Positions 11,430-22,450 of a stretch of 64,000 nucleotides of DNA are shown one piece after another. The translations under genes were made by a program, and so were the position numbers. Each line of letters opens with the position of its first letter. Within the stretch, counting starts at the first letter, position 1. The DNA comes from Agelaius tricolor. Lineage: Eukaryota > Chordata > Aves > Passeriformes > Icteridae. Below the pieces are notes generated by a model that had not been told where the DNA came from, ran no database searches, and saw only the letters and a list, made by a program, of their open reading frames with translations. The stretch is taken from positions 744,001 through 808,000 of the forward strand of contig JALJCS010000018.1 of NCBI GenBank assembly GCA_023055355.1. The letters are read 5' to 3'.

Positions 11430-11807
11430 CCCCGCTCCCATCTCCCCGCTCCCAGCGCCCCGCTCCCAGCGCCCCGCTCCCATCGCCCCGCTCCCAGCGC
11501 CCCGCTCCCATCTCCCCGCTCCCAGCGCCCCGCTCCCAGCGCCCCGCTCCCATCTCCCCGCTCCCAGCGCCCCGCTCCCACCGCCCCGCTCCCAGCGCCC
11601 CGCTCCCACCGCCCCGCTCCCAGCGCCCCGCTCCCACCGCCCCGCTCCCACCGCCCCGCTCCCAGCGCCCCGCTCCCAGCGCCCCGCTCCCATCTCCCCG
11701 CTCCCAGCGCCCCGCTCCCACCGCCCCGCTCCCAGCGCCCCGCTCCCAGCGCCCCGCTCCCAGCGCCCCGCTCCCATCTCCCCGCTCCCAGCGCCCCGCT
11801 CCCGGCT
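11430..11807. repeat. 14-bp minisatellite, 27 units without indels
   Basis: Twenty-seven consecutive 14-bp units of CCCCGCTCCCANNN run from 11430 to 11807 with no length change. Reading the units one by one, the first eleven bases are constant except in the terminal unit, and variation is confined to the last three (GCG, TCT, CCG, one TCG). On the minus strand the array is GGGAGCGGGG separated by four bases, a strong G-quadruplex pattern. Because the period is not a multiple of three yet contains no stop, several frames stay open on both strands (up to 386 codons). These are repeat artefacts. Confidence 0.96.
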
Positions 11808-11949
11808 GGGACCACGGCGGCTGCCGGGGGGAAGCAGCCGCACTTGCTCCTCCGAGCCGCTGCTCCCTGAAGGCAGTGCTGGGCTCCTGCGCCTCTTCTT
11901 CCCCGAAAACCAGACGCTGCAGAACGTATCCGAGATGAGCATCAGCCAC

Positions 11950-13188
11950 TGAAACGGCCTCGAACGATGGGGAAAGGAAGCGGGGGTGGGAAAGGGCTTC
12001 GGGAGACACCCGCTGAGGTGTCAGGCATGTGGCATCCCTTGTGGCTTTGCTCCACTGCTGGCAGCAAGGCTCTGGCAGCGTGAGAGAGGTCATTTTTGGT
12101 ATTTATTTGAATACTTGAGCACAAGGCATGGCACGTAAAAGGACCACTAAATTTATTTTTTTTTTCCTCAACTGTGACAATTCAGGAGTTATGCCTGTCA
12201 AGTTGCTCTTGGGCAGAGCTGGTTGAACTTTATTAATAGAGTGTTTTCAGTCAGCAAGTGTTGTTTAAAATCAAAACGTTTGTGGGAATTTTTCTGTGTC
12301 AGCAAAGTTTCGGTTAGGAACCTCCCTGGTTTCCTGCCAGTGTGCTTGGCTCCATGGCTGCCTGCCTGGAGGCTGCTGCAGAGCTGGGCCTCCAGCCTTT
12401 CTGGCTCTTGGAACTTTGACAGGCTGCTAGGAGAGATGTCTGGGACTTCAGGGAGCTAGAGAGGTGGGACTAGAATACCCACAGAATTTTGTTCAGCTTA
12501 TTCTTGAGTGTTATGAGAATATGACAAGTGTGTGGTGGAGGGAAATATTATCTGTTTTCCATTAGGATGTAAATCTGTTTCTTGGAAAAAGTTCCTGTTC
12601 TTTGTGATCAAAAATGCCACTTCTTGTTCAAGTCTATTTCTACTCCCAAATCAATTAAAGCAGCCAGCATCTGTTTGCTAGACCATCTCTGTTGACACAA
12701 TTGTTTTCTTAGGAATCACCTTTCAGGTGTTGATAAGGGTTTGAACAAAGGAGGTGTCTGAAGGTAGTTAGAGCAGAATTTCTACCACTGCAAAGTCCAT
12801 TACATGGTGGGAAGATGAAGATTGAATTGAGAAAATTCATAGAGATTTGGTTATAAAAACTTGAATACAGCTGGCTGTGAGAGCTGCTGTTCCAGAGTGA
12901 AATAATCAATGCCCACTGTATGGGGCCAGAATGAATTATTACTGTTTTACCTGCTGGTGTTCTGTGAATTCAAAAACTGGTGTCATGTGTCCTAGAATAA
13001 TGACTGTGTATGTAATGTACTTTGTGTTGCTAAATATTTACCTCTATTTAATGATTTAATGTTAATTATTGTGCTAACCATATGAATTCTTTTTAAAAAA
13101 ATTCATGGCTTAAGTTTCCATTAGAACTGTTAAGCTCATATTCTTTATAGAAAACTTGTGTTGCTAATCTTAAAATGCTTCATTACAG
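11950..13188. other. Non-coding DNA before the first recognisable RANBP17 exon remnant
   Basis: The RANBP17 exons encoding the N-terminal importin-beta-like repeats should precede 13189. I could not recognise them here. A stretch after an AATTCAG acceptor-like site at 12183 shares a few bases with the expected second exon, but not enough to call. Confidence 0.45.
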
Positions 13189-13352
13189 AAAGTTACATTC
13201 TGAACTATGTCGCTTCTTGACCCAAACTGATTCTTTTTGTCATCAAGCTCTTATTCATGTCATTTCTAAAATTACAAAATTAGGATGGCTTGATGTGCTG
13301 AAAAATCAGCTCATCTTCAAAGACATTATTGCTGACGTTTAAAAAAAAAAAA
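13189..13352 (+). pseudogene. RANBP17 exon remnant 1 (N-terminal region), disabled
   Basis: RANBP17 is a Ran-GTP-binding nuclear transport receptor, the close paralogue of exportin-7 (XPO7). After a CATTACAG acceptor this segment reads SYILNYVAS, stop, PKL, and, after a one-base shift, QALIHVISKITKLGWLDVLK and NQLIFKDIIADV. This matches the family block around NYILNYVASQPKL to ITKLGWF and FREIIADV. Lesions seen directly are a TGA at 13218 replacing the Gln codon, a one-base loss near 13244, and a TAA at 13340 where an A-run of 12 replaces the end of the exon. The remaining similarity and exon position are clear, so this is a decayed copy of the native gene with introns, not a processed pseudogene. 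Confidence 0.86.
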
Positions 13353-13359
13353 GGTTTGG

Positions 13360-15590
13360 TGGTAAGAAACCTTGTTCATTTCTTCCATTTTTTAAGTTTT
13401 TTTTGTTTGGACCTCTTCATTTATAGTTATTGGCATGTTATGTTCCTTGGTTTCATACTGGGGTGGGAAAAGTGTGAAGTGCATTGCTTGAAACAGATTG
13501 TCCCATGGGGAAGGACCAGGGTGGTTTTGCTGCCTGTGTGAGGTTGTGGGGTTTGACACCTCACAGAGTTCATAGTGCTGTCATGGCTTTTTCTTGGTTT
13601 TCTTTTTCAGAGCAGTCTTTATAGTGTGGCTGTAAAATAGAAGCCATTGTTGTCAAGTCTTTGTGCTTAATGCCTCTATTTTTCTTCAGCTCCAGTAGAA
13701 ACGCATTTCTGATACGTGTCTGTGTGAAGGTTAAGCTTTTCTCCACTTCTGATAAGAAAAACAATGGGAAAATTCAAGCTATTTGGCAATTTACCTGCAG
13801 CATGATCCATTATGTGCATATGTGTTAGCGATCCTGGTAACTAAGCAAGGAAGTGCAAAGTTAACAGGTTTTTTTCCTTGCCAGTGAGGTTCTCATTTGC
13901 TTTTCAGTCTTACTTTGTTTGTAATACTGTTCAAGTTAATGTACTTTTGGAATTACTTTGGGAATGTCCAATAAAAGCTAAGTTGCAATAATCTGTTTAT
14001 TAAAAATGAACTCAAGTACACTTCTCCATGATTTTGCAGTTATTTTTATGAATGTACTGTAATTGGAGTTTGCATTTATTATTAGAATGATTGCAGTGTG
14101 ACTCTTCAGTGTGCAGCTCATTAAAAACAGTGATTTAAATACAAAATATAGTTTCGTAAGATATATCTTTAGTTAAATTAAGAATTTCTGCAGAAAAGAA
14201 AATTAAACCATAGATCTAGTGAATTAAATTTTATATAAAAACTGAATAAATAATCCCTAAACAATACTAATATATGTAATAATTAGCATATGGTAGTTTC
14301 GAATACATATACATTAACATTTGGATTGAGGTTCATCCAGTGTGAATTTGAGTGTGATTTAATATTGGGAAAGGGATTAGCAGCCAGGTCTGCAGTTCTT
14401 TTCCCAGCTCCCTTCATAATTCAGCACACAGTGTTTCACACCTAGTGAAGGGAAGAGTGCATTTTCTTTTTTTGCATGTTTGTGTGATCTAAGGAATATT
14501 CCAATGTTCATAGAATGTGAAATGTAAGAGGCAGATAGGGCAGCAATGTAACTTTTGCCTGAGAGCTCCCCAAATTATCTCTCCTTACGTGCTTTGGTGC
14601 AAGTGACAGTACAAAACAGAGGACAGGGAAAGTCAGCCCCCTTGGTAAATTGCCAGATTTTTCATTAGCTGAACTCTGGGTGATCTTCAGAGTTGTAAAA
14701 AGGAGTGTGATTGCAGCAAATAGCAGGAAAATATTGACATGTATGACTTGGTATTTTGGACACCGGGGAGCTGAGGCTGCAAACTGCAGCTGTGAAAGTA
14801 CACAGAGATCTTCCCCAGATTAAATGGCAAGGCCTAATTGATTTTGAGGCAGCTGGTTTTAGTTGTTTCAACAAGGAGCAGATTTAATTGTTCTATAAAA
14901 GCTTTGGCATAGCTGAATGAAGACAGTTAAATGTTGTTAATTAATTGCACAAAGAATTGTATCTGATTTTAAAACATTCCAAGGATCTTAAGCCCTGATG
15001 ATGAAATTGTATGCTTACATGGAATATTGAACACTCCCTGCATTGCTTTTTAGATAGAAGTTCTCAATGATGGAATGTATCATTCAGTTCAAACCAATGC
15101 TTTTTAAACTACTGTGGAAGGAAGAGAATGAATTTTTTGATAGGTAGCGTGTATTTTTGAGCGTGCCCTCTGATCTTTTTCATCTGTGCACAGCTTAATT
15201 TTTTCTAATGGTTTGAATTTCATGCAGCTTGCCTTTCAAGTACTAGAATACTAAACCTCTGAGATCTCTGAGAAAAGTGTAGGAGTGAATTTCTAGACTC
15301 CAATTCCTTGGAGTCTGTTTTCAGATGGATTTTTGTTATCAGACAATTCTTAAAATTTATGATGAGAGGGTTTTTTCAGAGATAATTAGGAAATGTGAAG
15401 GTCTAGTTCCATTAATGTTGATAGAATTTGGCATGAAAGCCTTCTAAACATCTTATGAAGTCTCAGCCTAACAATTCCTCTTCATTCTAGAAATGCTGGG
15501 AAATATTAAATACAATCTGCTTCTAGTAATTCTGGAAAATGGTAACTACAAAGCCTGATGTTTGAGCAATCCTGTCTTTTTCCCCCATAG
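13360..15590 (+). other. RANBP17 intron remnant
   Basis: This AT-rich intron-like sequence lies between two recognisable RANBP17 exon remnants. No transposon, RNA gene or further exon is recognised. Confidence 0.6.
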
Positions 15591-15643
15591 GGCATTGTGG
15601 ACCAGGAATTGTTCTCTCAGAACTGACTCAGGAAATGGGTCTG
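15591..15643 (+). pseudogene. RANBP17 exon remnant 2, internal deletion
   Basis: The segment sits between a CCCCCATAG acceptor and a CTG/GTGAGC donor. Its last 39 bases read GIVLSELTQEMGL, matching the family block VIILSELTQEMNL. The exon is 53 bp, whereas the human protein segment up to the next exon (22 residues) needs about 66. The first residues (GTVEHCI) are disrupted, consistent with a deletion of about 13 bp near 15593, which shifts the frame. Splice sites remain, so a transcript could still include it, but not in frame with the neighbours. Confidence 0.75.
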
Positions 15644-16095
15644 GTGAGCGTCCTTTCTCCTTCTGCAATGGATGCTGGTAAAGCCATTCATGAGAAATAT
15701 TTCTTAGCCATGAAAGGATTAAAACACCTTTCTTCTCTGACAAAAATACATATAGACACAGGAAACTCTTAGTGCAAGGACTTGTCCAGTACTGCATGGA
15801 TCAGTTCTCTCATCACAGGCACCAGAACCTGTAAAGCAAAATGAACAACCAGTTGTATTTCTGCTCATGAGTTTCTTTTGCCTACATCTTAACTTGAAGA
15901 AGTTCTCAAGCCTGTCCATCCAGAAAGAGGAACAACCTTGAAGGAAAAAAATGAGGCAAGCCAGGAACCTGTTGAGGCCCGCATTTAGTGCTGGGCCATA
16001 CTTTTCATTTCTGGTGTCAAATAATTAATCTGCCAAATATCCATCTAGTTTTAGCAACGAAGAAACATTGTTTGTTCACTCCTTACTTTTCTTGG

Positions 16096-16198
16096 GATGA
16101 TTATTCAAGACCTTCAGCAAAGCCTTGTAAAAGAGCTGTGTCATTTTGTGACACCTCTCTGAAGAACACACTGGTGTTTGTGTGCTCTTTTGAAGGAG
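16096..16198 (+). pseudogene. RANBP17 exon remnant 3, lost acceptor and frameshift
   Basis: The segment reads DDYSRPSAKPCKRAVSF then CDTSLKNTLVFVCSF, matching VDYSRPSAKHRKI..SF then RDTSLKD.LVLACSLLKE in human RANBP17. A good polypyrimidine tract precedes it, but the acceptor AG is absent: the tract runs straight into GGATGAT. The exon is 103 bp where 105 is expected, because two bases are missing near 16190, so LLKE is lost. Two conserved Arg codons have become Cys (CGT to TGT, the CpG-decay pattern) in HRK and FRD. The donor GAG/GTGAGG is intact. Confidence 0.87.
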
Positions 16199-16300
16199 GT
16201 GAGGCTTTTCATTATTGAACCTAAATTGCTCACATAATTGCCCCTATTTTTTTCTGACTTGATGAATTCTGTGCTTAAATGGATTACGTGGCACCCAGTT

Positions 16301-16919
16301 TGTCGGGTTTGGCTGTCTGTCTCTGCCCCGACACGGGTAGAGTGGTTCTTGGGTGGACGCGATTCAAAGGACGAGTCTGGACTCTTCAGCTTTTCGATCT
16401 TCAGGTTGTTTATTATTTCTTATCTACAAAATTTTCTGTCTGCCCAACAGAGGTCTGATCTGCAAGCAGTCACAGGCACTCTCTGACCACCCACGGGGCG
16501 GTCATGTCTTTTTATACTAAAATCTATGTACACAATATTTACCTTTATTTCCCAATGCTTTTCACCCATGTTAGCAAGTGCACCTTCACCAGAAACCAAT
16601 CCCCAAGTGCCAACATCACCACAGGAGATGGAGGACAAGAAGAAGAAAGAAGAAGGACGAGACACGCCCTGATCCCTCCATCTTGTCTCCATAACCCCCC
16701 TGTACCAAAAACCTTAAAGTCTATATCTCACCTTCTAAATGTGTCTCTTTTACACCTTTTACTCTAAAGTGATTCTCTTGTCCTCAGACTCTTGTTACTT
16801 CTGTGGATGGATCAAAATCAAGCCACCAAACACTCTTGGCAACATTCCAGGATTTTCAAGACCCCCAAGGGTTCTCCTGGCATCTCTGGACATCGGGAAC
16901 GATGTGCTGAGATCCCACA
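16301..16919 (-). mobile_element. Solo LTR of an endogenous retrovirus
   Basis: The 619-bp element is flanked by the exact 6-bp direct repeat CCAGTT (16295-16300 and 16920-16925). Read on the minus strand it begins TGTGGGATC and ends CCCCGACA, satisfying TG...CA. In that orientation a TATA-like TATAAAAAG lies at about 16507-16515 and an AATAAA at about 16407-16412, about 100 bp before the LTR end, the expected U3-R-U5 order. No gag, pol or env sequence is adjacent, so it is a recombined solo LTR. A 6-bp duplication is typical of ERVK-like (beta/alpha-related) elements. Short open frames inside it are not genes. Confidence 0.85.
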
Positions 16920-16925
16920 CCAGTT

Positions 16926-18400
16926 AAGCTCCAGTGGCCAAAAAAGGTTCAAAGACAAAAATTCCAGTCTTCTTTCTTCCACGTCTCTCTTGCTGTCTCT
17001 CCATCTCTCTGCCATCTCTCTATGTCTTGCCATAAAGTTTGGAACTGTGTAAATTCTGAGATTGTCTTCTTTTTTTATGTTTTTCTTAATTTAATTGTAT
17101 CTCAGTTTTTCTGGGCCCTACCATCTCAGAATTATTTTATTGAACTAGGAGAAACCAAGAAGAAAGACAAATTCTTGTGGTAAGGCAGCACTGTCAAATC
17201 AGACCAAGGTGTTTTTCTCCTTGAGCAGTTCCCTCATCCTCTCTGTAACATTTTGGGGTAATTAAGTCTGTAATCTCTCCAGAGCCTTGGCAGGAGGGGG
17301 TGAAGGGCTTTCATTTGTGTGTTCCACAAGTGTAAATTTTATTACTTGTGAGTTCTGCTTGCTGTTTTCTGCAGTACTTCGTTTACTTTAATTATTGTGG
17401 GTGAAGAAGTGCAGAGAAGCTGCTGGTCAACAAATGGAAATTTAGCCTTATTTTTAGACTAGAGATTGGAATAAAAAAGAAGGCTCTAGATTTAAAATTG
17501 TGCATACTAGAGTCTTCCTTCTGCAGTGAGCTGGGGATTATTGTGAATGACCAATTTCTTGTAGCAAAAACTTTCTTTATCCTTGTGCATGTTTGATCAT
17601 GTTCTTTTCCATCCACTAGCTAACACATGAAAAACAACATGCAACTTAGAAGTGTAGAAAAAGCTTTACATTTTCTCCTTTGTTTCTTGCCTTTCTAATC
17701 TACCCTGGGGCTCTGTGGTGTTGGAAATCTTCCACTATTTTTTTATTAAAAGTGAAAGGTTTTAATATACAGGTTTACAGATGAAGTAGCTACTGACTTC
17801 TAATCCAGTGGCTGTACCAGACCTGACAAAAAATGAGAATTAATTTTAAGAATTGCTAGGGAATTCAGATTGCAAGGATTAGATAGCAGAAGAATTAGTG
17901 AGGTTAAATAAAGGAAATATTCCTTTTAAAGATTAGTTAAATTTTCTTGGCTGACAAAGACTGAAATTGATTCTTTGAACTGAATCTTGTTAATATGGAA
18001 ATATCTGCCAGGGCAGGATTTAGGGCAGAAAAATCGTTGGTTCAGATATTTTAGGATAGACAGAAGTGGGAGGGACTGACCCTGCATTATATGGTACATA
18101 TGTAAATTTGTTTCTATGTACAAGAGCTTCAGTGCCCAGGGAACCCAAACTGCTCTTCTGCACTTGCAGTTTGAGAACCCTGAAGTTTCTCAGACTTCTG
18201 TTTCTTTCAGTCTGGAAGGGATGCTCCAGGAAAAAAACAAAACAACAAAAAAAAAACCAAACAAACAAACAAACAAAAAAAACAAAAAACAAAGCTCTTT
18301 TACAAATTCACCACAGTATAACACACACATCTGAGGAAATTTCAAATTACAAGGTAATTAGAAAAACATTATGTTGATGTTTATGTTTAATCATGGCCGA
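16926..18400. other. Intronic non-coding DNA
   Basis: Pyrimidine-rich sequence follows the LTR (to about 17040), then AT-rich intron-like DNA. An A-rich low-complexity tract with AAAC repeats lies at 18229-18297. The RANBP17 exon expected next (ending in the DESADDLCTVQIPTTWR block) was not found. Confidence 0.5.
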
Positions 18401-18545
18401 TTAGCATAATTAGCATCTAAACAAGGAGAAATCTTGTCGTGGATGTTGAAGCCAGGCACGCGACAAGAGCACACCGTGCACATGCGGCCGCGGTTCAGTG
18501 TTGGGCACCCCCTCTCAGAGGGGCTTTGAATTTCCCACACATATG

Positions 18546-18624
18546 CACGTGATTGGTTGGGATCTTAGCTCCGCCCAGCTCAGTGGCCAATGGAATGTTT
18601 GCATTCATGGTTCAAAGGGATTGG
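18546..18624. promoter_or_regulatory. NF-Y/E-box/GC-box cluster
   Basis: Within 79 bp there is CACGTG (18546-18551), ATTGG (18552-18556), CCGCCC (18571-18576), CCAAT (18587-18591) and ATTGG (18620-18624). The three CCAAT-type boxes are centred about 35 and 33 bp apart, near three helical turns. The cluster lies in a CpG-containing stretch (about 18420-18780) inside AT-rich intron. It could be an alternative promoter, an enhancer, or the U3 of an old LTR; I saw no convincing LTR ends. Confidence 0.4.
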
Positions 18625-18799
18625 CCGGGATTCCCTGTTTGACTTCGAATCCAGCCTATCGTTGTCTTAGCCAGGCACACGTTCACTCTGTTCCCTAACG
18701 AGCTGGGCTGGGCCACTCGGTGTCCATTGAGGCCAAGCTGTCTGTGCGGCTCACGGACCAGCTGCTGCTCTCACTAAAGCTTAGAAGAACCTTAAAGCT

Positions 18800-21700
18800 G
18801 AGTAAACAAAAATAGCTGATGGGTTCCTAAAGAGATTGGCTGTGGCAATATGCTTTCATTTCAGAATTCTTCCTGAAAATGTTTATTTGTGTCATTAAGA
18901 GTTTTCCAGATGATTTCTTTGACAGATGCTCAGTTACCCCAGTATTAAAATGAAGAAGTAGAGCTGGCAATTCTGTGGTTCTTGATCAGCGTGAGAGTCC
19001 AGCTTCAGCACAGCTCAAAGGTAAATACTTGTAAACCACAACATTTGAACTCAAACAGTCTGCGCAGAAATGAACCTGCCAATATATCTCACCCATAAAA
19101 GCTCTTGAGCTCAACCGAGGGAAAATGACTGGATGGAGAGAGAGGGAACCACTTATTGAGATGTTCATCTAATCAGGCTTCCTACCATGTATGCTTTGGA
19201 GTTTTGGCATGCAGGGGGTTAATATTTTAGCAGAAATGTTCATTAAACAATTTCAGATTATGTTGCATTTCAATTTTTTATTTCAAACATTTAGCTGGGT
19301 TCTGCTATATTGTGTTATATTTCACAGCTGGGTACACAAGATTTATTCTTTTAATAGTTCTGTTCTTTTGACAATTATTCATTTATGTGGTTTCCACTGT
19401 ATTTCTCACATTACTTGGCTTTTCTGCATTTTAAATACAGAAAAGGAAAAGTAAGATGCATTTTTGAAGAAGCAGCAGTTAATTCACCTTAACTGTAGGG
19501 GACAGTCATAATGTAGATGTTATAAAGAGAATGTCAGTAAGATGAGATGAATTGATCTTGAGAAAGAATTCTGTTGGAGCCTCAAGCAAATCTTTAGCAA
19601 GAATTGTCACAGTGACTGAGGTTTGGCTTCACTCGTGTAGCATGCCTTCCTTGCTTTCTGGACGACAGTACTAATCTCCAGAATATTTTTACCTCTTCAG
19701 GTTTGAAATGTACTTCAACTTTCTCACTTACTATTAAAAGGAAAGTTATGCACTGTACTGGATTATTTTTCCATTAAAGCAATGTGTTCCTTTCAGTTGT
19801 CAAAGCTGACATGTTCTTTTAAAATCTAGTGGACTTCTCTAATGCTAAGGAACAGAAAGTACCCCGTAAAAGTGTACTGGTGCTCCAGGTATTTTCATGA
19901 GCAAAATTCCTACTAATGAGACTTCAAAGGCAGTGTGGCTCTACAGTAGTTGTCATTCTCATCTGTAATTTCTCTTTATTATAATCTTTTTATTTTTATC
20001 CATTTATTCCTAAATTATTTTATTATACCATTATAATTACTCTTTTCACTTTATCCGATGTTGAGGATTTCTGTTTCCCTCTTATCCTGCCTGATGGGGG
20101 TGTAACTGCTTGGAGAGGCCCCATCACTGTAAAATGTGCTCTGAGGGGTTGGGTAGGAGATTGTATCCCAAGCTTTTTATATCCATCCTTAGTGAGAGCT
20201 GGAGGAAGCATTTGTGTGTGCATGCAGCAGCAGGCAGAAATGGGCAGTGCATTATTTATATTTAAGCACCTGGAGCTTTGTTATCAGTAGGAAAAATGTC
20301 CAGGCTGACCCTTTGCCAGCTCAGCAGTGTGCTGTGGGTGACCACAAGCCTGGCTCTGCCACTGCACTGTATTGGGAGGGTGAAATAGTTAATTACTGAG
20401 GAAATGCTGGCTAATGTTTCCTGCTGATTTATTGGAGAGCACTTGGAACAGAAAGAAATAACCTGTACTATAAGGATGTGGTGAAACACTGTAGGGTGTT
20501 TAAGAAAACGGTTTTGTGTTGATTCATTGTCTCTGTTTTTCCTCCACCCCATCAGTGGACATGAGTCAAACTGGTGATAAACCTATTTCATACACTGCTT
20601 TTGCCCCTGGCATGTGCTCCTATGGAACCAGGCTGGGATAAGAGGAGTTCTTCAAGGCTCTCCTGGTATGTAACTATTCAAAGGATGTTCCCGAATTCCA
20701 GCCTCACTCTTGACCCCTAGAGTTCATTGCAAATGCACTTTCAAAGTGATTTTTTTTTCAATAGTTTGATTACATTATTTACCAGTATCCTTTAGTTTGC
20801 AGTCAAATTTTCGTTGTGTTCTAGCAGGCCTAGAACATGTACAGGAGCCCCTCATCTGCATGGGTAGATTCCCATGGTCTGGAGCGCAGTATTTGCCAGC
20901 TCATCTAACAAACGCTGTGTGTGAAGGCATCTGAGCTCCCTGTTTTGGTACTTTTGTAAACATTTTCAATCAGGCAGGCTGAGCTGTGTGTGCAGTCTGC
21001 AGCTCAGAGGCAGCAGAAGGCAGCACTGGGTGCTGCTGTAGCAGCTCAGAGAGCAGCAGATGGCACACTGCCCCCACGCTGTAAATCCTCACATACGGGT
21101 CCTGCTGGCAGCTCTCTGCAAACTGGCAAGAAATTTGGAAGCAGAAAAGTCATAGACATACATCAAATGACTAAGTTAATACAGATTTATATAAATGTTC
21201 AGGATTGCTTGGATTGTTCTATTTACAGAATGGATAATGGAAATTTTGCATGCTTCAGTCATGTTGTAATGATTTTTTTTTGCTCATATGCTTTCATACT
21301 GACAAACAGAAAATTGTTAGACAACAGTGAAGAGTCTGATGTAAATGTAGAACAAGTCTTCTATATAAATATATAAATTTTGTTCAATAATTAACTCATA
21401 ATCTTAAGCATGTGCATGTAATAAAAGCAAACTCATTATAGGAAAAGAGAAGTGGCTAGGTAAATGAATGCATTCTTATTAACCAGCCCACTGGGGCTTA
21501 CTGTCTGAGGAAGGAGAGCAAAACCTCAGAGATTTCTTCCATGATGCTGTAATACACTTTTAGTGCCATAACCATTCCAGTACAAAAATGATGCATCAAG
21601 ATTGACTGGCTTTGGAACAGACAGACTTTTGAATGAACATATACATAATAAATTTCTGTTGAATACTGGACTGGACTCTCTGGTAACTGTGCAGGACTGC

Positions 21701-22440
21701 TCTATCAATTGCCTATCAGTACATATTTTGTTTTAATGCTTGCATGACTTAGTTTTCATAGTGTCACTGTTTTGTGGTGTATTGCTGGCAGGGTAGGAGG
21801 AAGAAAGTTGTCTGGAAAAGCAGTGCTGCTAAGCAGACATTTGCCCTCAGAGGGGGAAAAAGCAAAAGGAGGGGTTTGTAACCTTCCCTGGAGCAGTTCA
21901 ATGTGCAGCTATTCCCGGTTCTCCTGGGACAGGCTGGATCAGCAGCCTGTAGGATGGGCAGGGGTTGGCTGTGACTGCCCCTAAATGGCCATAAAATATT
22001 GCCAGGGGTCAATAAAACTGGTAAGTCTTGCCGATTAATGTATCAAAGGAAATGCAACTGAGCGAAGGTAGTAGTTACTGAAATTTCTTCAGTTCACTTA
22101 GAATCATGAGCTTGAAACAAGTTTAAGGCACCTTCATACTCGGGAGTTCTGACTCTTGTAACAGTTCCGTTTCCACATACACACTGTCACAGTGATTGTA
22201 AAAAATAGATTGCTTTGGTTGAAGATTTTTCTCATGAGATTGCATTAGGAGTTATTCTGGAAGTGAAAAATAGTTCTAATTCTTGGACATTATAGGCATA
22301 GAGGCAGGAAGTTCTTTTTATTGTTAGTTCAATTGCATTGTACTTTTCTGGGGAATGCTTGTAGTCGTTTAACATTTTGTGATTGAAACCAGAATAATTT
22401 AGTGGCCAGTGCAGGAGGAAGGCGCACATAGGAGGTGGCT
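18800..22440. other. Intronic non-coding DNA
   Basis: This is AT-rich sequence without recognised exons or transposons. An open frame at 20990-21376 (128 codons) begins in an Ala/Gln-rich repeat-like stretch and matches nothing I know. It lacks promoter or splice support, so it is not called. Confidence 0.5.
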
Positions 22441-22450
22441 GTGTGCCCGG

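Noticed and set aside
10887..12093. Several open frames of 229-386 codons on both strands over the 14-bp array
   Set aside because: They consist of Pro/Arg/Ser or Gly/Arg/Trp/Glu repeats read through a stop-free tandem array in many frames at once; no unique domain or start context.
12184..12235. Possible remnant of the RANBP17 exon before 13189
   Set aside because: An acceptor-like CAG and a few shared bases with the SYAQLLAATC region, but similarity stops within about 25 bases.
16818..17033. 71-codon minus-strand frame considered as a retroviral leader or gag start
   Set aside because: It straddles the solo-LTR boundary at 16919 and runs into flanking intron, so it is not a viral coding region.
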